Source of the DNA: a virus
Virus record (IMG/VR): IMGVR_UViG_3300046791_000458
Location: 1 to 55,067 of that record
Direction: 5' to 3' (one strand)
Length of the DNA stretch: 55,067 nucleotides
A program made the translations under genes and the position numbers. Positions 46,781 to 55,020 of the stretch are shown piece by piece (position 1 is the stretch's first letter; each line of letters opens with the position of its first letter). The notes under the pieces were generated by a model, which saw only the letters and a list, made by a program, of their open reading frames with translations, made no database searches and had not been told where the DNA came from.

Positions 46781-49399
46781 ATGATTGACCGGGTTCCAGT
46801 ACCTACTAACGGATTAGAATCGCCCGGGCCTGGCTTGTCGGTGCTCGATACACCGGCGGACCAGGGCCGGGCGGTTTCCATGCCCGATGGCGGCATGGAG
46901 ATCCGTTACGGCGACGACGAGTCCGGCGGCGGCCTGGGCGGGCTGCCTTTCGATGTGAACCTAGCCGAGGTACTCAGCGAGCAGGCCTTGCAGCATTTGG
47001 CGAGCGAGCTGCGCGAGGCCGTGGACGAAGATCTCAACAGCCGCAAGGACTGGGAAACGGCCCTGATCGACGGCATGGATCTGTTGGGCATCAAGACCAT
47101 AGATCGCACCATCCCCTGGGCCGGCGCCTGCGGCATCGTGCATCCCATGATCCTGGAGGCCGCGGTCCGCTTCCAGAGTAAATCCATCACGCGCCTCTTC
47201 CCCAGTGAAGGCCCGGCGCAGGCCAAGGTGATCGGCGAGGCCAACCAGGCGAAGCTGGCCCAGGCCGAGAGGGTGGCCAAGGACCTCAACCACTGGATCG
47301 TGGAGAAGATGCCGGAATACCGGGACGAAACCGAGCAGCTGCTCTTCGCTCTCCCGGTCGATGGCTCGGCCTTCCGCAAGGTGTATTACGATCCCCTGCT
47401 GAAGCGTCCGGTAGCGCAGTATGTGGCCGCCAACGATTTCATCCAGCCGTACGGGTTTCCGAATCTGGAAACCTGCCCGCGCTACACGCACCAGCTGAAG
47501 CAGTCCTACGCCGATATCCTGCGCCTGCAGGGCCGCGGCTTCTACCGCGATTGTCCGATCTCGGAGACGCCGATCTCGCTCGACCGGATCGAGGAGAAGG
47601 TGACCCGCCTGGGCGGCATGTCGCCCAGTTACTCGACCAACGACCTGCTGACTCTGCGCGAGGTCCATGCCGATCTGCAACTCGACGAGCTGGACGACGG
47701 CGACGAGCCGGCGCCCTACATCGTCACCATCGAAACCAGTAGCAACCAGGTCCTGGCGGTGCGCCGCAACTGGCGCCAGGCCGATCCCGAGCGGCGCAAG
47801 GTTCTCTACTTCTGCCACTACCGCTATGTGCCCTGGAAGGGCGCCTACGGCCTCGGCCTGGTCCACCTGATCGGCGGCATCGGCAAGGGCTGTACCTCGA
47901 TCCTGCGGCAGCTGGTGGACGCCGGCACCTTGGCCAATCTGCCGGGCGGACTCAAGACCCGGGGCATGCGGGTCAAAGGCGACAACGACCCGATCATGCC
48001 CGGTGAATGGCGCGACGTTGACATTCCCACCGGTAAGATCGCCGACTGCGTCTACCCGTTGCCTTACAAGGAGCCGAGCGCGGTTCTCTTCCAGTTACTG
48101 CAGATGTTAGTAAGCGAGGGCAAGAGCTTCGCGTCCATCGCCGAACTGGATATCACCACCTCCAGCCAGAACGCGCCGGTGGGCACCATGCTGGCCCTGA
48201 TCGAGCGGGCGACCGAGGTCATCAGCGCCGTGCAGGCCCGGCTGCACACCACGCTGGGCAGAGAGCTGACCATCCTCGCCGAGATCGTGCGCGACTACAC
48301 GCCGCAGGTCTACGAGTACGAGCCGGTCAACGCCAGTAAGAACGCCAAGGCCGAGGACTACGCGCAGCAACTCTCTATCGTGCCAGTAAGTGATCCGGCG
48401 AGCGCGACAATGGCGCAACGGGTGATGGAATATCAGGCGGCCTTACAGTTATCCGCCCAGGCGCCGCAGCTTTATAACTTGCCGTTACTGCATCGCAGCA
48501 TGTTAGAAGTGCTTGGCATCGATAATTGCAATCAGATCGTGCCCGACAAGACCGACGTGCCGCCCGCCGACCCGGTGAGCGAGAACATGGCCATCATGAC
48601 CAGTAAGCCGTGTAAGGTCTACGAATGGCAGGACCACACGGCGCACTTACAGGTCCACCGTATGTTCATGCAGGACCCGAAAGTTCAGCAGGGCCTGGGC
48701 CAGACGCCGCTCATGCCGAGTATCATGAGCGCCGCCCAGAGCCACATCGCCGAGCACATGGCCTACGAATACCGCCAGGGCATCGAGCGCCAGATGGGCG
48801 TGCCCCTGCCGGCGGAGTCCACCAAGCTGCCTCCCGAGGTGGAGGGCCAACTTAGTAACATCCAGGCCCAGGCCGCGCAGAAGCTCTTGCAGCAGAACCA
48901 GGCCGCGGCGCAGCAGGCCCAGGCGCAGCAGGCGCAGCAGGACCCGATGCTGCAGCTGCAGCAGAAGGAGCTGGAGATCAAGCAGCAGGGTATCCAGGGC
49001 AAACTCCAGACCGACCAGGCGAAGCTGGCGCTGGAGCAGCAGAAGCTGGCGGCCAAGACGCAGACCGACCAGGCCAAGCTACAGTCCGCCGAACGGCGCA
49101 CTCAGGCGGAGATCCAGGGCGACCTCCAGCGCACCACCATCCAGGCCGGCGTTTCGCATGCGGGCCTGGCCTCCACCGAGCGCCAGAAGGGGCTCGACCA
49201 CTATCACAAGATGACCGCTCTCGGCAGCAAGGAGAGGCAGGGCGCCATGGCGCATTTGGTGGATATTCAGGAGGGCGCCGCGGGCCGCGATCACAAGAGC
49301 CAGGAAGGCGCCAGCGAACGCTCCTTCAAGGGCCAGGAATCGGCCAGCGACCGCGCGCAGCAGGCTTTCCCTCCGGCGCCGGAAACCGGCCAGGAATAA
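46781..49399 (+). CDS. portal protein
   Basis: The 872-residue protein: IRYGDDESGGGLGGLPFDVN, LNSRKDWETALIDGMDLLGI, FQSKSITRLFPSEGPAQAKV, KVYYDPLLKRPVAQYVAAND, RYTHQLKQSYADILRLQGRG, then IPTGKIADCVYPLPYKEPSA and GKSFASIAELDITTSSQNAP. This is the large portal family of environmental podoviruses. The C-terminal 180 residues form a Gln/Ala-rich long helix (QAAAQQAQAQQAQQDPMLQ) like a P22-type barrel. Twelve copies would form the DNA entry ring. Confidence 0.9.
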   Translation: MIDRVPVPTNGLESPGPGLSVLDTPADQGRAVSMPDGGMEIRYGDDESGGGLGGLPFDVNLAEVLSEQALQHLASELREAVDEDLNSRKDWETALIDGMDLLGIKTIDRTIPWAGACGIVHPMILEAAVRFQSKSITRLFPSEGPAQAKVIGEANQAKLAQAERVAKDLNHWIVEKMPEYRDETEQLLFALPVDGSAFRKVYYDPLLKRPVAQYVAANDFIQPYGFPNLETCPRYTHQLKQSYADILRLQGRGFYRDCPISETPISLDRIEEKVTRLGGMSPSYSTNDLLTLREVHADLQLDELDDGDEPAPYIVTIETSSNQVLAVRRNWRQADPERRKVLYFCHYRYVPWKGAYGLGLVHLIGGIGKGCTSILRQLVDAGTLANLPGGLKTRGMRVKGDNDPIMPGEWRDVDIPTGKIADCVYPLPYKEPSAVLFQLLQMLVSEGKSFASIAELDITTSSQNAPVGTMLALIERATEVISAVQARLHTTLGRELTILAEIVRDYTPQVYEYEPVNASKNAKAEDYAQQLSIVPVSDPASATMAQRVMEYQAALQLSAQAPQLYNLPLLHRSMLEVLGIDNCNQIVPDKTDVPPADPVSENMAIMTSKPCKVYEWQDHTAHLQVHRMFMQDPKVQQGLGQTPLMPSIMSAAQSHIAEHMAYEYRQGIERQMGVPLPAESTKLPPEVEGQLSNIQAQAAQKLLQQNQAAAQQAQAQQAQQDPMLQLQQKELEIKQQGIQGKLQTDQAKLALEQQKLAAKTQTDQAKLQSAERRTQAEIQGDLQRTTIQAGVSHAGLASTERQKGLDHYHKMTALGSKERQGAMAHLVDIQEGAAGRDHKSQEGASERSFKGQESASDRAQQAFPPAPETGQE

Positions 49400-49864
49400 T
49401 TTTCTTAGGAAATTCCCCGAGCTTGACTAATGCGAGCCTGTGGAAATCAGCGGAAAACCACCAACAGTTGGTGTGCAAGTTTGTGAGAACTTTCGAATTA
49501 GTGAAGATTTCAAGGACACTGTGGAAAAGTGGGATCACTGCACTAGTGTAAGTTTGACAAACTAAGGAGTTTTTACCCTCTGCAACCCGACTTACACGGT
49601 CTGGGATAAAGCGAACAAATTGTAAAAATCGGCCCTTGACCACGGGTGAACTTTTGCATATGCTTTCAGGCGAGTCGAGAGACTCCTAGATTTCTTTTGT
49701 AGTTTCTAAATCGAAGCATCGGACATTTGTACCGCAAGAGCTGACTTCCTGCCTCCGGGCATCGAGCCTACGCCCATCCGGGGATCTGAGCCGTGTGCTG
49801 GGCCGCCAGTCCCGACCCGCCGAAACTATGCATTACCATTGGGCGCGATGGGGGCGCCCTGCTT
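49400..49864 (+). promoter_or_regulatory. gene-free control region downstream of the late operon
   Basis: No gene is supported in this 465-base AT-rich stretch. It has the palindrome CACCAACAGTTGGTG (49459-49473), TGTGGAAA words (49440-49447, 49520-49527), a weak hairpin (GAGTC-GAGA-GACTC at 49671-49684) and a promoter at 49636-49664. It separates the virion operon from the next rightward block and probably contains its promoter and operator. Confidence 0.5.
49636..49664 (+). promoter_or_regulatory. sigma70-type promoter of the 49.9-53.4 kb block
   Basis: TTGACC (49636-49641) and TATGCT (49659-49664) are separated by 17 bases. Position and AT-content fit a host-type promoter about 200 bases before the HTH gene. 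Confidence 0.55.
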
Positions 49865-50212
49865 ATGGCCGTGCAATCTTTAGCGGAGCGTTCTTTTACA
49901 CTCCATGAATTCGGCAAATACCTGAGCCGGCATCCGGTCACCATCCGGCGCTGGTTCGACAAAGACAAAGAGGTCATCCGTACACCAAGGGGCGGCCAGC
50001 GCGCCCAGATTCTGATTCCGATCCCGCGTGTGATCACGTTCTGCCAGGAGATCGGTATTCCGCAGGACCAGGTGGACGAGATGCTCAAAGACCACCACGA
50101 GCAGTTCCTCAAATCCATCGCCCAGGCCGCCGCCGTCATGGCGCCGGTCAAGCGCACTAATGGCCACAAACCCGCCAAGAAAAAGGCGCGGGCGCGCAAG
50201 GCGGGGAGATGA
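49865..50212 (+). CDS. helix-turn-helix protein (excisionase/small-terminase type)
   Basis: In the 115-residue protein, residues 11-60 (FTLHEFGKYLSRHPVTIRRW, FDKDKEVIRTPRGGQRAQI) look like a MerR/Xis-type winged helix with recognition helix and wing. A helix (IPQDQVDEMLKDHHEQFLK) and a very basic tail (KKKARARKAGR) follow. It could be an excisionase partner of the integrase, a small terminase or a transcription regulator. The sequence does not decide. Confidence 0.55.
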   Translation: MAVQSLAERSFTLHEFGKYLSRHPVTIRRWFDKDKEVIRTPRGGQRAQILIPIPRVITFCQEIGIPQDQVDEMLKDHHEQFLKSIAQAAAVMAPVKRTNGHKPAKKKARARKAGR

Positions 50213-50216
50213 TGCC

Positions 50217-50504
50217 ATGCGTAGCCAGGAAGAGGTTCAACAGGCCCAGGGCCTGGTAAATCTGGCGCGCAAGTTCCTGCGCGAGAAGGGCAAGAGCGAC
50301 GCCGTATTCCCTACCTTCGAATTCCACGCGGGCGCTTTGTGCGCGCTCTCGTGGGTCCTGGACGGCAGCGACAAGAGCTTCCAGGAGCACCTGGCGTTTA
50401 TCAAGAAGCGGCAACTGGATATGGCGGTGAGGGTGGAAGACCCGCCCATGTCCTTCGACTACGATAGCGAGGGCAACCCGCGGAGGCATGGGTCCAACCC
50501 ATGA
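50217..50504 (+). CDS. hypothetical protein (95 aa)
   Basis: The product: SQEEVQQAQGLVNLARKFLR, then DAVFPTFEFHAGALCALSWV and SDKSFQEHLAFIKKRQ. This is a helical protein of unknown role. ATG at 50217 follows GGGGAG, so a longer in-frame start further up is rejected. The stop overlaps the next start (ATGA). Confidence 0.6.
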   Translation: MRSQEEVQQAQGLVNLARKFLREKGKSDAVFPTFEFHAGALCALSWVLDGSDKSFQEHLAFIKKRQLDMAVRVEDPPMSFDYDSEGNPRRHGSNP

Positions 50505-50884
50505 TCCCGGCGCCGTTTCTGGTATGCCCAGAATGCGGCGCGCCGCTGGATGACCGGAAGTTTGTGGGGACAGTCTGCGAGGAGTGTCTCAACCGGCGGT
50601 ATCACGTCATCCTGCTGCAACGCGAGGCCGAGGCCTGGGCCGAGAACAAATTCGACGACGTCGAGCTGTCGCGCGAGAAGGGCCGGGTGCAGCACCCGGT
50701 GCTGAAGTTCGACCGCGGCGTGACCTACTGCTGCGTGAAGGCCACCGAGTCGCGGCCACGCCGCATGCGCGTCAAGCTCAACCATTTTCCAGAGGGGCTC
50801 TGTCCCAAGTGCCTCACAAACTATGAACGTGTGCAGCGGCGCGCCGCGGAGCTGCGGCAGGCCAAAGGGGCGCCCAATGCGTGA
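50501..50884 (+). CDS. small multi-zinc-motif protein
   Basis: The 127-residue product has CPECGAPLDD, CEEC, and CPKC together with a CC pair, enough for two zinc sites. The middle is charged and helical. It overlaps both neighbours by a few bases, so it is translated with them. Function is unknown. Confidence 0.55.
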   Translation: MIPAPFLVCPECGAPLDDRKFVGTVCEECLNRRYHVILLQREAEAWAENKFDDVELSREKGRVQHPVLKFDRGVTYCCVKATESRPRRMRVKLNHFPEGLCPKCLTNYERVQRRAAELRQAKGAPNA

Positions 50885-51680
50885 CGAAGAGCAGGCAGAA
50901 AATTTAGAGCGGGTGGGGGCCAAGATCAACCCCATCGTGGTGGAGTTCTGCCGCGCGCATATAGGCCGGCAATTTTTCGAGGAGGACTTGCGCCGGTACG
51001 TGTTGAATCGTGACCCGTTCACGGCGCCGGGCTCCCCTGGCCGTATTCTGCGCGACGCCCGCCAGGCCAAACAAATTGACTACGAGCTAATCAGCCGCCG
51101 GGAGAGTTTGTACCTGGTGACCTGGGTGGCTGGACAGAATGAGGCGGATATGGACGATCTAAGCAAGGGCCAACGGGCTGCCGCCATCGTGTTGGCGACG
51201 CCGTTTCTGCAACAAATCAATAAACGTGGCGCGGATGTTGAGGCCTCGCTGGAGCGGATATGCCGCGAGACGGGCCTGTCGAGGAATATCCTGGAGCGCA
51301 CCGCGACTGTTTACCGGCGCAGTCCAGATATGTATTTTCCCCGGATCGTGAGAGGGGAGATGGGTGCGGAGTCGGCCTACCGCGCCATGATTTCAGGGCA
51401 AGGGAATGGGCATGGGCATGGGAATGGGCGCGGGGATGCGTCGCAGCGCCCCCCGAACCAGAAGCAACGGCTGAAAGACCGGACGGCGCACAGCCTGGTC
51501 GGAGAAGTTGCCCTCCATCTTGTCAATTATATTGGCGCCCTTATGAGGGACGTAGACCTGGTAGGGGCCTGGCGTCATGGGCCGCTCGATGAGGAACTGA
51601 AGGACATCCATCAATCGCGGCGGCTACTAACGAGTTGGGAAAAAGAGATGGTCCGAGCCAAAAAGGAGGCAACATCGTGA
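50877..51680 (+). CDS. winged-helix plus ParB-type HTH protein
   Basis: In the 267-residue product, the N-terminal 90 residues (EEDLRRYVLNRDPFTAPGSP, GRILRDARQAKQIDYELIS) look like a winged helix used in phage replication or regulation proteins. Residues 95-170 (DLSKGQRAAAIVLATPFLQQ, CRETGLSRNILERTATVYRR, SPDMYFPRIVRGEMGAESAY) follow the ParB-family HTH after its nuclease-like domain. The C-terminus is helical. The ParB core itself is encoded by the next gene. Confidence 0.55.
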   Translation: MRDEEQAENLERVGAKINPIVVEFCRAHIGRQFFEEDLRRYVLNRDPFTAPGSPGRILRDARQAKQIDYELISRRESLYLVTWVAGQNEADMDDLSKGQRAAAIVLATPFLQQINKRGADVEASLERICRETGLSRNILERTATVYRRSPDMYFPRIVRGEMGAESAYRAMISGQGNGHGHGNGRGDASQRPPNQKQRLKDRTAHSLVGEVALHLVNYIGALMRDVDLVGAWRHGPLDEELKDIHQSRRLLTSWEKEMVRAKKEATS

Positions 51681-52579
51681 ATACATCTCGGCAGCTAGAG
51701 GTTAACGGTCACCTGGTGGCAATCCTGCCACCGGAAAAGGAAGACGACTGCACGCAGGTCCGGGTCCGGGTCAAGTATAAGGACCTGATCATGCATCCCA
51801 CGGCGCAGCGAGCCTTAAGGCCGCATTGGGTGCGGGACTTAAAGAAAAAGTTCCGGCTCAGTGTTCCCGTGGTGGCCGCAGTGCGCTATCCGCGCAACGG
51901 CATCACCCAGACGCTGGTGGTCGATGGGCAGCACTGCTCCACCGCCGCCAAGGAGCTGGGCTTCGGTGAAGAGTTCGTCACCATGATCATCCACACCGAT
52001 GTTCAGAGTGACAAGGAAGCCCATGACCGGTTTCTCGATCTGAACAAAAGGAAAGGGGTATCGGCGATTGACACCTATCGCAACGAGGTCGGGGCCGAGC
52101 ATCCCAACATCGTCGAAATTGAAGAGGTACTGGCGAATCACGGGCTCCATGTCGGGCAGGGCATGACTGATGGGATACTGCGCTGTCCGGCGGTCCTGGT
52201 GTCGGTTCACAGACGCATCGGCCAGAGCGATATGAACATGCTGTTTCACATCATTGGCGGGGCTTGGGGATATGTGACTGCGTCATTGGAGGGTTTGATC
52301 GTGGAGGGCCTGGGCCAGGTAATCCTAAGCTGCCCGGGGCTAAACCCTAAACGCATGGCCGAGAGACTGAAGCGCGTGGCGCCGCCCACGATAATCGGAG
52401 CGGCCAAGGCCCAGGCAATGGTAAAGTGCCGGCTTGCCGTGGCGGTGGCGCAGGTGATAATTCAGCAGTACAACGTCGGCCTGAAGAACGACGACAACCG
52501 CCTGGTATTCAGGGTAGTGAGCAGGGGGCAGGAAGGGGCTCAGAGGAAGAGGGAAGCTACCGGCAAGGCGGTAATGTGA
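51677..52579 (+). CDS. ParB/sulfiredoxin-like domain protein (DUF6551-like)
   Basis: The 300-residue product has the ParB/Srx fold signature in the first 100 residues: TAQRALRPHWVRDLKKKF, VPVVAAVRYPRNGITQTLVV, then DGQHCSTAAKELGF where the canonical D-G-x-H-R is DGQHC. A long helical region with CPAVLVSVHRRIGQSD follows. This fits DUF6551 and similar phage proteins. DNA binding or NTP-dependent activity is possible but not shown. GTG 51677 has AAGGAGG 8 bases upstream and overlaps the preceding TGA. Confidence 0.65.
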   Translation: MNTSRQLEVNGHLVAILPPEKEDDCTQVRVRVKYKDLIMHPTAQRALRPHWVRDLKKKFRLSVPVVAAVRYPRNGITQTLVVDGQHCSTAAKELGFGEEFVTMIIHTDVQSDKEAHDRFLDLNKRKGVSAIDTYRNEVGAEHPNIVEIEEVLANHGLHVGQGMTDGILRCPAVLVSVHRRIGQSDMNMLFHIIGGAWGYVTASLEGLIVEGLGQVILSCPGLNPKRMAERLKRVAPPTIIGAAKAQAMVKCRLAVAVAQVIIQQYNVGLKNDDNRLVFRVVSRGQEGAQRKREATGKAVM

Positions 52580-52776
52580 AAATCACCACCGAAACGAAAG
52601 CGGCGGTCTGGGAACGTGCGTATCTGACGGCCCTGGCGGCCTTCCTGGCACTGGCGGAAACCAGTGTGGAGGAGGCGGTGGACATGGCGGCAAAGTGTGC
52701 GGACGACGCCCTGGAGCTTTATCTGTTCCGCTTCACCTGGGCGGAAGAGGTGAAGGAGGGTGTGCGGCCAAGATGA
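52576..52776 (+). CDS. small hypothetical protein
   Basis: The 66-residue helical product (ERAYLTALAAFLALAETSVE, then DMAAKCADDALELYLFRF) starts at a GTG overlapping the previous stop. Its role is unknown. Confidence 0.55.
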   Translation: MKITTETKAAVWERAYLTALAAFLALAETSVEEAVDMAAKCADDALELYLFRFTWAEEVKEGVRPR

Positions 52777-53051
52777 AGACCATTCGCTTGCTGGGCCTGC
52801 GTAGCGGTGAGCCGCACGAGATGAACGGCCAGTATGTGATCAGCTACGATCCCGACTACCACCTGCCTGGCGGCGGCGAGTACGACGGTGGCCGGCTGAT
52901 CTGTACGCCCGACCGGGGCCAGGCCACGCGCTTCGGCTTGATGGACGCGATCCTCCTGGTGCATGCCAGCCCGAATTGTACCTGCCACCAGTTCCGGGCC
53001 GATGGCAGGCCGAACCGGCCCTTGTCGGCCTTCAACATCGTAGTGGAGTAA
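52773..53051 (+). CDS. small beta-rich hypothetical protein
   Basis: The 92-residue product: LLGLRSGEPHEMNGQYVISY, then YDGGRLICTPDRGQATRFGL and a CTCHQFRADG metal-type motif. No known family. ATGA overlap with the previous gene. Confidence 0.55.
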   Translation: MKTIRLLGLRSGEPHEMNGQYVISYDPDYHLPGGGEYDGGRLICTPDRGQATRFGLMDAILLVHASPNCTCHQFRADGRPNRPLSAFNIVVE

Positions 53052-53055
53052 AGCC

Positions 53056-53415
53056 ATGGACATGCCCTTTGGGAAGCATAAAGGGGCGCCGCTAGAGGAG
53101 CTGCCGGACGACTACCTGGTCTGGCTGAACAAGGCGGAAGACCTGTACCCGCCCCTGCGCCGGGCGGTGGACGAGGAATACGCGCGCCGCTTCGGGCCGG
53201 GCGGGCCGCCGCCGCCATCGAAGCCGTCGAGGTCATCGGGGTACATTCCGCCATCCGCGGAGTCGCGCGGCCTGAGTGCCAAGGAGGCCAGGCTCCTGGT
53301 GGATGTGCTGCGCGCCGGCTTCTGCGCCCTGGAAGAGGGCGAGGCCGGCGCCGACCAGGAGCTGGATGCGCTGCGCGAAAAGGTCAAGAAGCTTACCTGG
53401 GGCGTAAGATCGTAA
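53056..53415 (+). CDS. DUF3820-family protein
   Basis: In the 119-residue protein, residues 1-45 (MDMPFGKHKGAPLEELPDDY, LVWLNKAEDLYPPLRRAVDE) match DUF3820, also found at the C-terminus of exonuclease ExoX. The family is thought to bind nucleic acid or act with nucleases. The C-terminal half is a Pro linker and a helix. The gene ends 40 bases before the integrase gene. Confidence 0.75.
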   Translation: MDMPFGKHKGAPLEELPDDYLVWLNKAEDLYPPLRRAVDEEYARRFGPGGPPPPSKPSRSSGYIPPSAESRGLSAKEARLLVDVLRAGFCALEEGEAGADQELDALREKVKKLTWGVRS

Positions 53416-53454
53416 TCCGCAAGAATCGAAACTTCTGTAGAAAAGAGAAATTCT

Positions 53455-54795
53455 ATGCAATCCACATATGAACCTGTTACCATTTGGGCAGAGGTGACAG
53501 TTTTGGGCAGACGCAGACTACAGCAACAGGGTGAACTGGAGCAGCGCAACGGATGGTGGACGCTTCGATGGCGCGAGCCGGTGATCAAAGAAGACGGCTC
53601 GCTTGGCCAGGGGCGGTCGCCGCGGTTAAGGATCGGGCCGTGCGAGGGGGCGGGGAAGCTCACCGAGAAGGAGGCCCGGCGCATCGCCTGGGATGACCAC
53701 CTTTCGAAGCTCGACCAGAATGTGACCACACCGCAGAGCGTGATGACGGTCGAGTACTTCGTCGAGCACCACTGGTATCCCGAACACGTCCTGCCTAAAA
53801 AAGCCAACACGCAGATTTTTTACCGCAGCCGCCTGAAGGACATTCTCAAGCCGGACACGGTCAACCGGATTTTCGGCAGGCCGACGACGGCGGAGTTTGC
53901 CAAGAAGACCAAGGCCCGCGTCGAGGTCAAGGGCTGGCCCTACCTGGACGACGTCCGCCTGCGCGATCTCGACCACACCCGCATCCAGCAACTGGTCACG
54001 GGGATGATCAAGCGCGAGGTGGCGCCGGCCACGATCAAGCACATCAAAACCACCTGCTCGGCGATCATCAAACACGCCAAGAGCAAGGGCTGGTTCAAGG
54101 GCGACAATCCGGCCCGGGAGATCGTCACGCCCGAGATGGAGGCGGTCAAGGATTTGCATGCTCTCGATCTCGACCAGCTGGAAGCGGTCCTGGCGAAGTT
54201 GAAATCTCCGGCCCGTGAAATGTCCCTGCTCGCTACCTTGACCTCGATGAACGTCGCCGAGATTATCGGGCTGCAATGGAAGCGCGTGAACCTCGCCGAC
54301 AAGCCCATGATCGTGGACGGCAAGGCGGTGCCGCCGCGCGTGCTCGTGGTCGCCAAGCAATGGAATCTCGGGAGGCTGGAATCGCCGAAACGTAAGAAGC
54401 GCCTGCGCATGATTCCACTCCCGGGGGAGATCCTGGAGATGCTCGCGGCGATGAAGCAGCGCGACAAATTCACCGGCCCTGATGACTTCGTTTTCGTCTC
54501 CAGGAACGGCACGCCGGTGGACTCGCACAACCTGGCGAACCGGGAGTTGAAAAAGGTGGGCGAAGAGCTGGGCATGCCCTGGTTGAGCTGGCACGTTTTC
54601 CGGCGCACGCACACCACTCTGCTGGAAGAAAACGATGTGGAGATCAGCGACCGCCAGGCCAACATGGGGCACTCCAATGCGAAGCAGACCGAGGCCTATA
54701 CGATCCGCTCCATCGAGCGCCGCCGCCGGCAATTGAGCGACTTGAGCAGGCAGGTATTCCGTACGGAAGCACTGCCCCAGGGGCCGGTGAATTAG
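53455..54795 (+). CDS. tyrosine-recombinase phage integrase
   Basis: The 446-residue integrase has an N-terminal arm-binding type region (RRRLQQQGELEQRNGWWTLR), a core-binding helical domain (about 95-235) and a catalytic domain: box I LTSMNVAEIIGLQW, the beta-hairpin lysine in SPKRKKRLRM, box II HVFRRTH (about 383-389), MGHSN, and the tyrosine in TEAYT (about 416). The usual box-I arginine (G-L-R-x-x-E) is asparagine here (residue 266); all other catalytic residues are present. The gene ends 80 bases from the tRNA-Lys core. It would recombine phage and host DNA at that core. Confidence 0.9.
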   Translation: MQSTYEPVTIWAEVTVLGRRRLQQQGELEQRNGWWTLRWREPVIKEDGSLGQGRSPRLRIGPCEGAGKLTEKEARRIAWDDHLSKLDQNVTTPQSVMTVEYFVEHHWYPEHVLPKKANTQIFYRSRLKDILKPDTVNRIFGRPTTAEFAKKTKARVEVKGWPYLDDVRLRDLDHTRIQQLVTGMIKREVAPATIKHIKTTCSAIIKHAKSKGWFKGDNPAREIVTPEMEAVKDLHALDLDQLEAVLAKLKSPAREMSLLATLTSMNVAEIIGLQWKRVNLADKPMIVDGKAVPPRVLVVAKQWNLGRLESPKRKKRLRMIPLPGEILEMLAAMKQRDKFTGPDDFVFVSRNGTPVDSHNLANRELKKVGEELGMPWLSWHVFRRTHTTLLEENDVEISDRQANMGHSNAKQTEAYTIRSIERRRRQLSDLSRQVFRTEALPQGPVN

Positions 54796-54804
54796 ATGTT
54801 TTTC

Positions 54805-54826
54805 TGCCCCACTAACGCCCCAACCT
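54805..54826. repeat. 22-bp direct repeat, left copy, possible integrase arm site
   Basis: A 22-bp word beginning TGCCCCACTAACG and ending CCCCAACCT lies 10 bases after the integrase stop. It is repeated exactly at 54999-55020 on the far side of the tRNA core. Confidence 0.7.
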
Positions 54827-54875
54827 ATCACGTAAATTGCTGATTCTATGGGCTCGATTTCGCAAAACCCTATTC

Positions 54876-54920
54876 CTTTTAATCACAGGGTCGCGGGTTC
54901 GAGTCCCGCCCGGCTCACCA
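54876..54920 (+). other. attachment core: 3' half of tRNA-Lys(UUU)
   Basis: The sequence holds the anticodon loop CTTTTAA (54876-54882, anticodon TTT), then the T arm GCGGG-TTCGAGT-CCCGC (54893-54909), a 7-base acceptor strand CCGGCTC, discriminator A and CCA (54918-54920). The upstream DNA cannot form the 5' half. Phages that use tyrosine integrases target tRNA 3' ends in this way, so the core restores the tRNA on integration. Confidence 0.8.
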
Positions 54921-54950
54921 AAACCCCTTTAAAATCAACAAGCAAAAAAG

Positions 54951-54975
54951 AGAGGCCAGCCCGAAACTGGCCTCT
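54951..54975. terminator. hairpin downstream of the tRNA core
   Basis: AGAGGCCAG (54951-54959) and CTGGCCTCT (54967-54975) form a perfect 9-bp stem with a 7-base loop. An A-run precedes it and an AT-rich run follows, so it could work on either strand. It resembles a tRNA-gene terminator. Confidence 0.6.
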
Positions 54976-54998
54976 GAACCTGTATTTTGTGATTATTT

Positions 54999-55020
54999 TG
55001 CCCCACTAACGCCCCAACCT
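54999..55020. repeat. 22-bp direct repeat, right copy
   Basis: It is identical to 54805-54826, with a third, partial relative (TGCCCCGGTAACGATCC) at 55040-55056. The two full copies start 194 bases apart, on either side of the tRNA core. Confidence 0.75.

Noticed and set aside
15980-52579. PAPS-reductase gene and ParB-like gene as an IbrA/IbrB-type pair
   Set aside because: The genes are about 35 kb apart in different operons; the known pair is adjacent.
54820-54920. A complete tRNA-Lys gene
   Set aside because: Only the half from the anticodon loop to CCA is present; no D arm or 5' acceptor strand can be found upstream.
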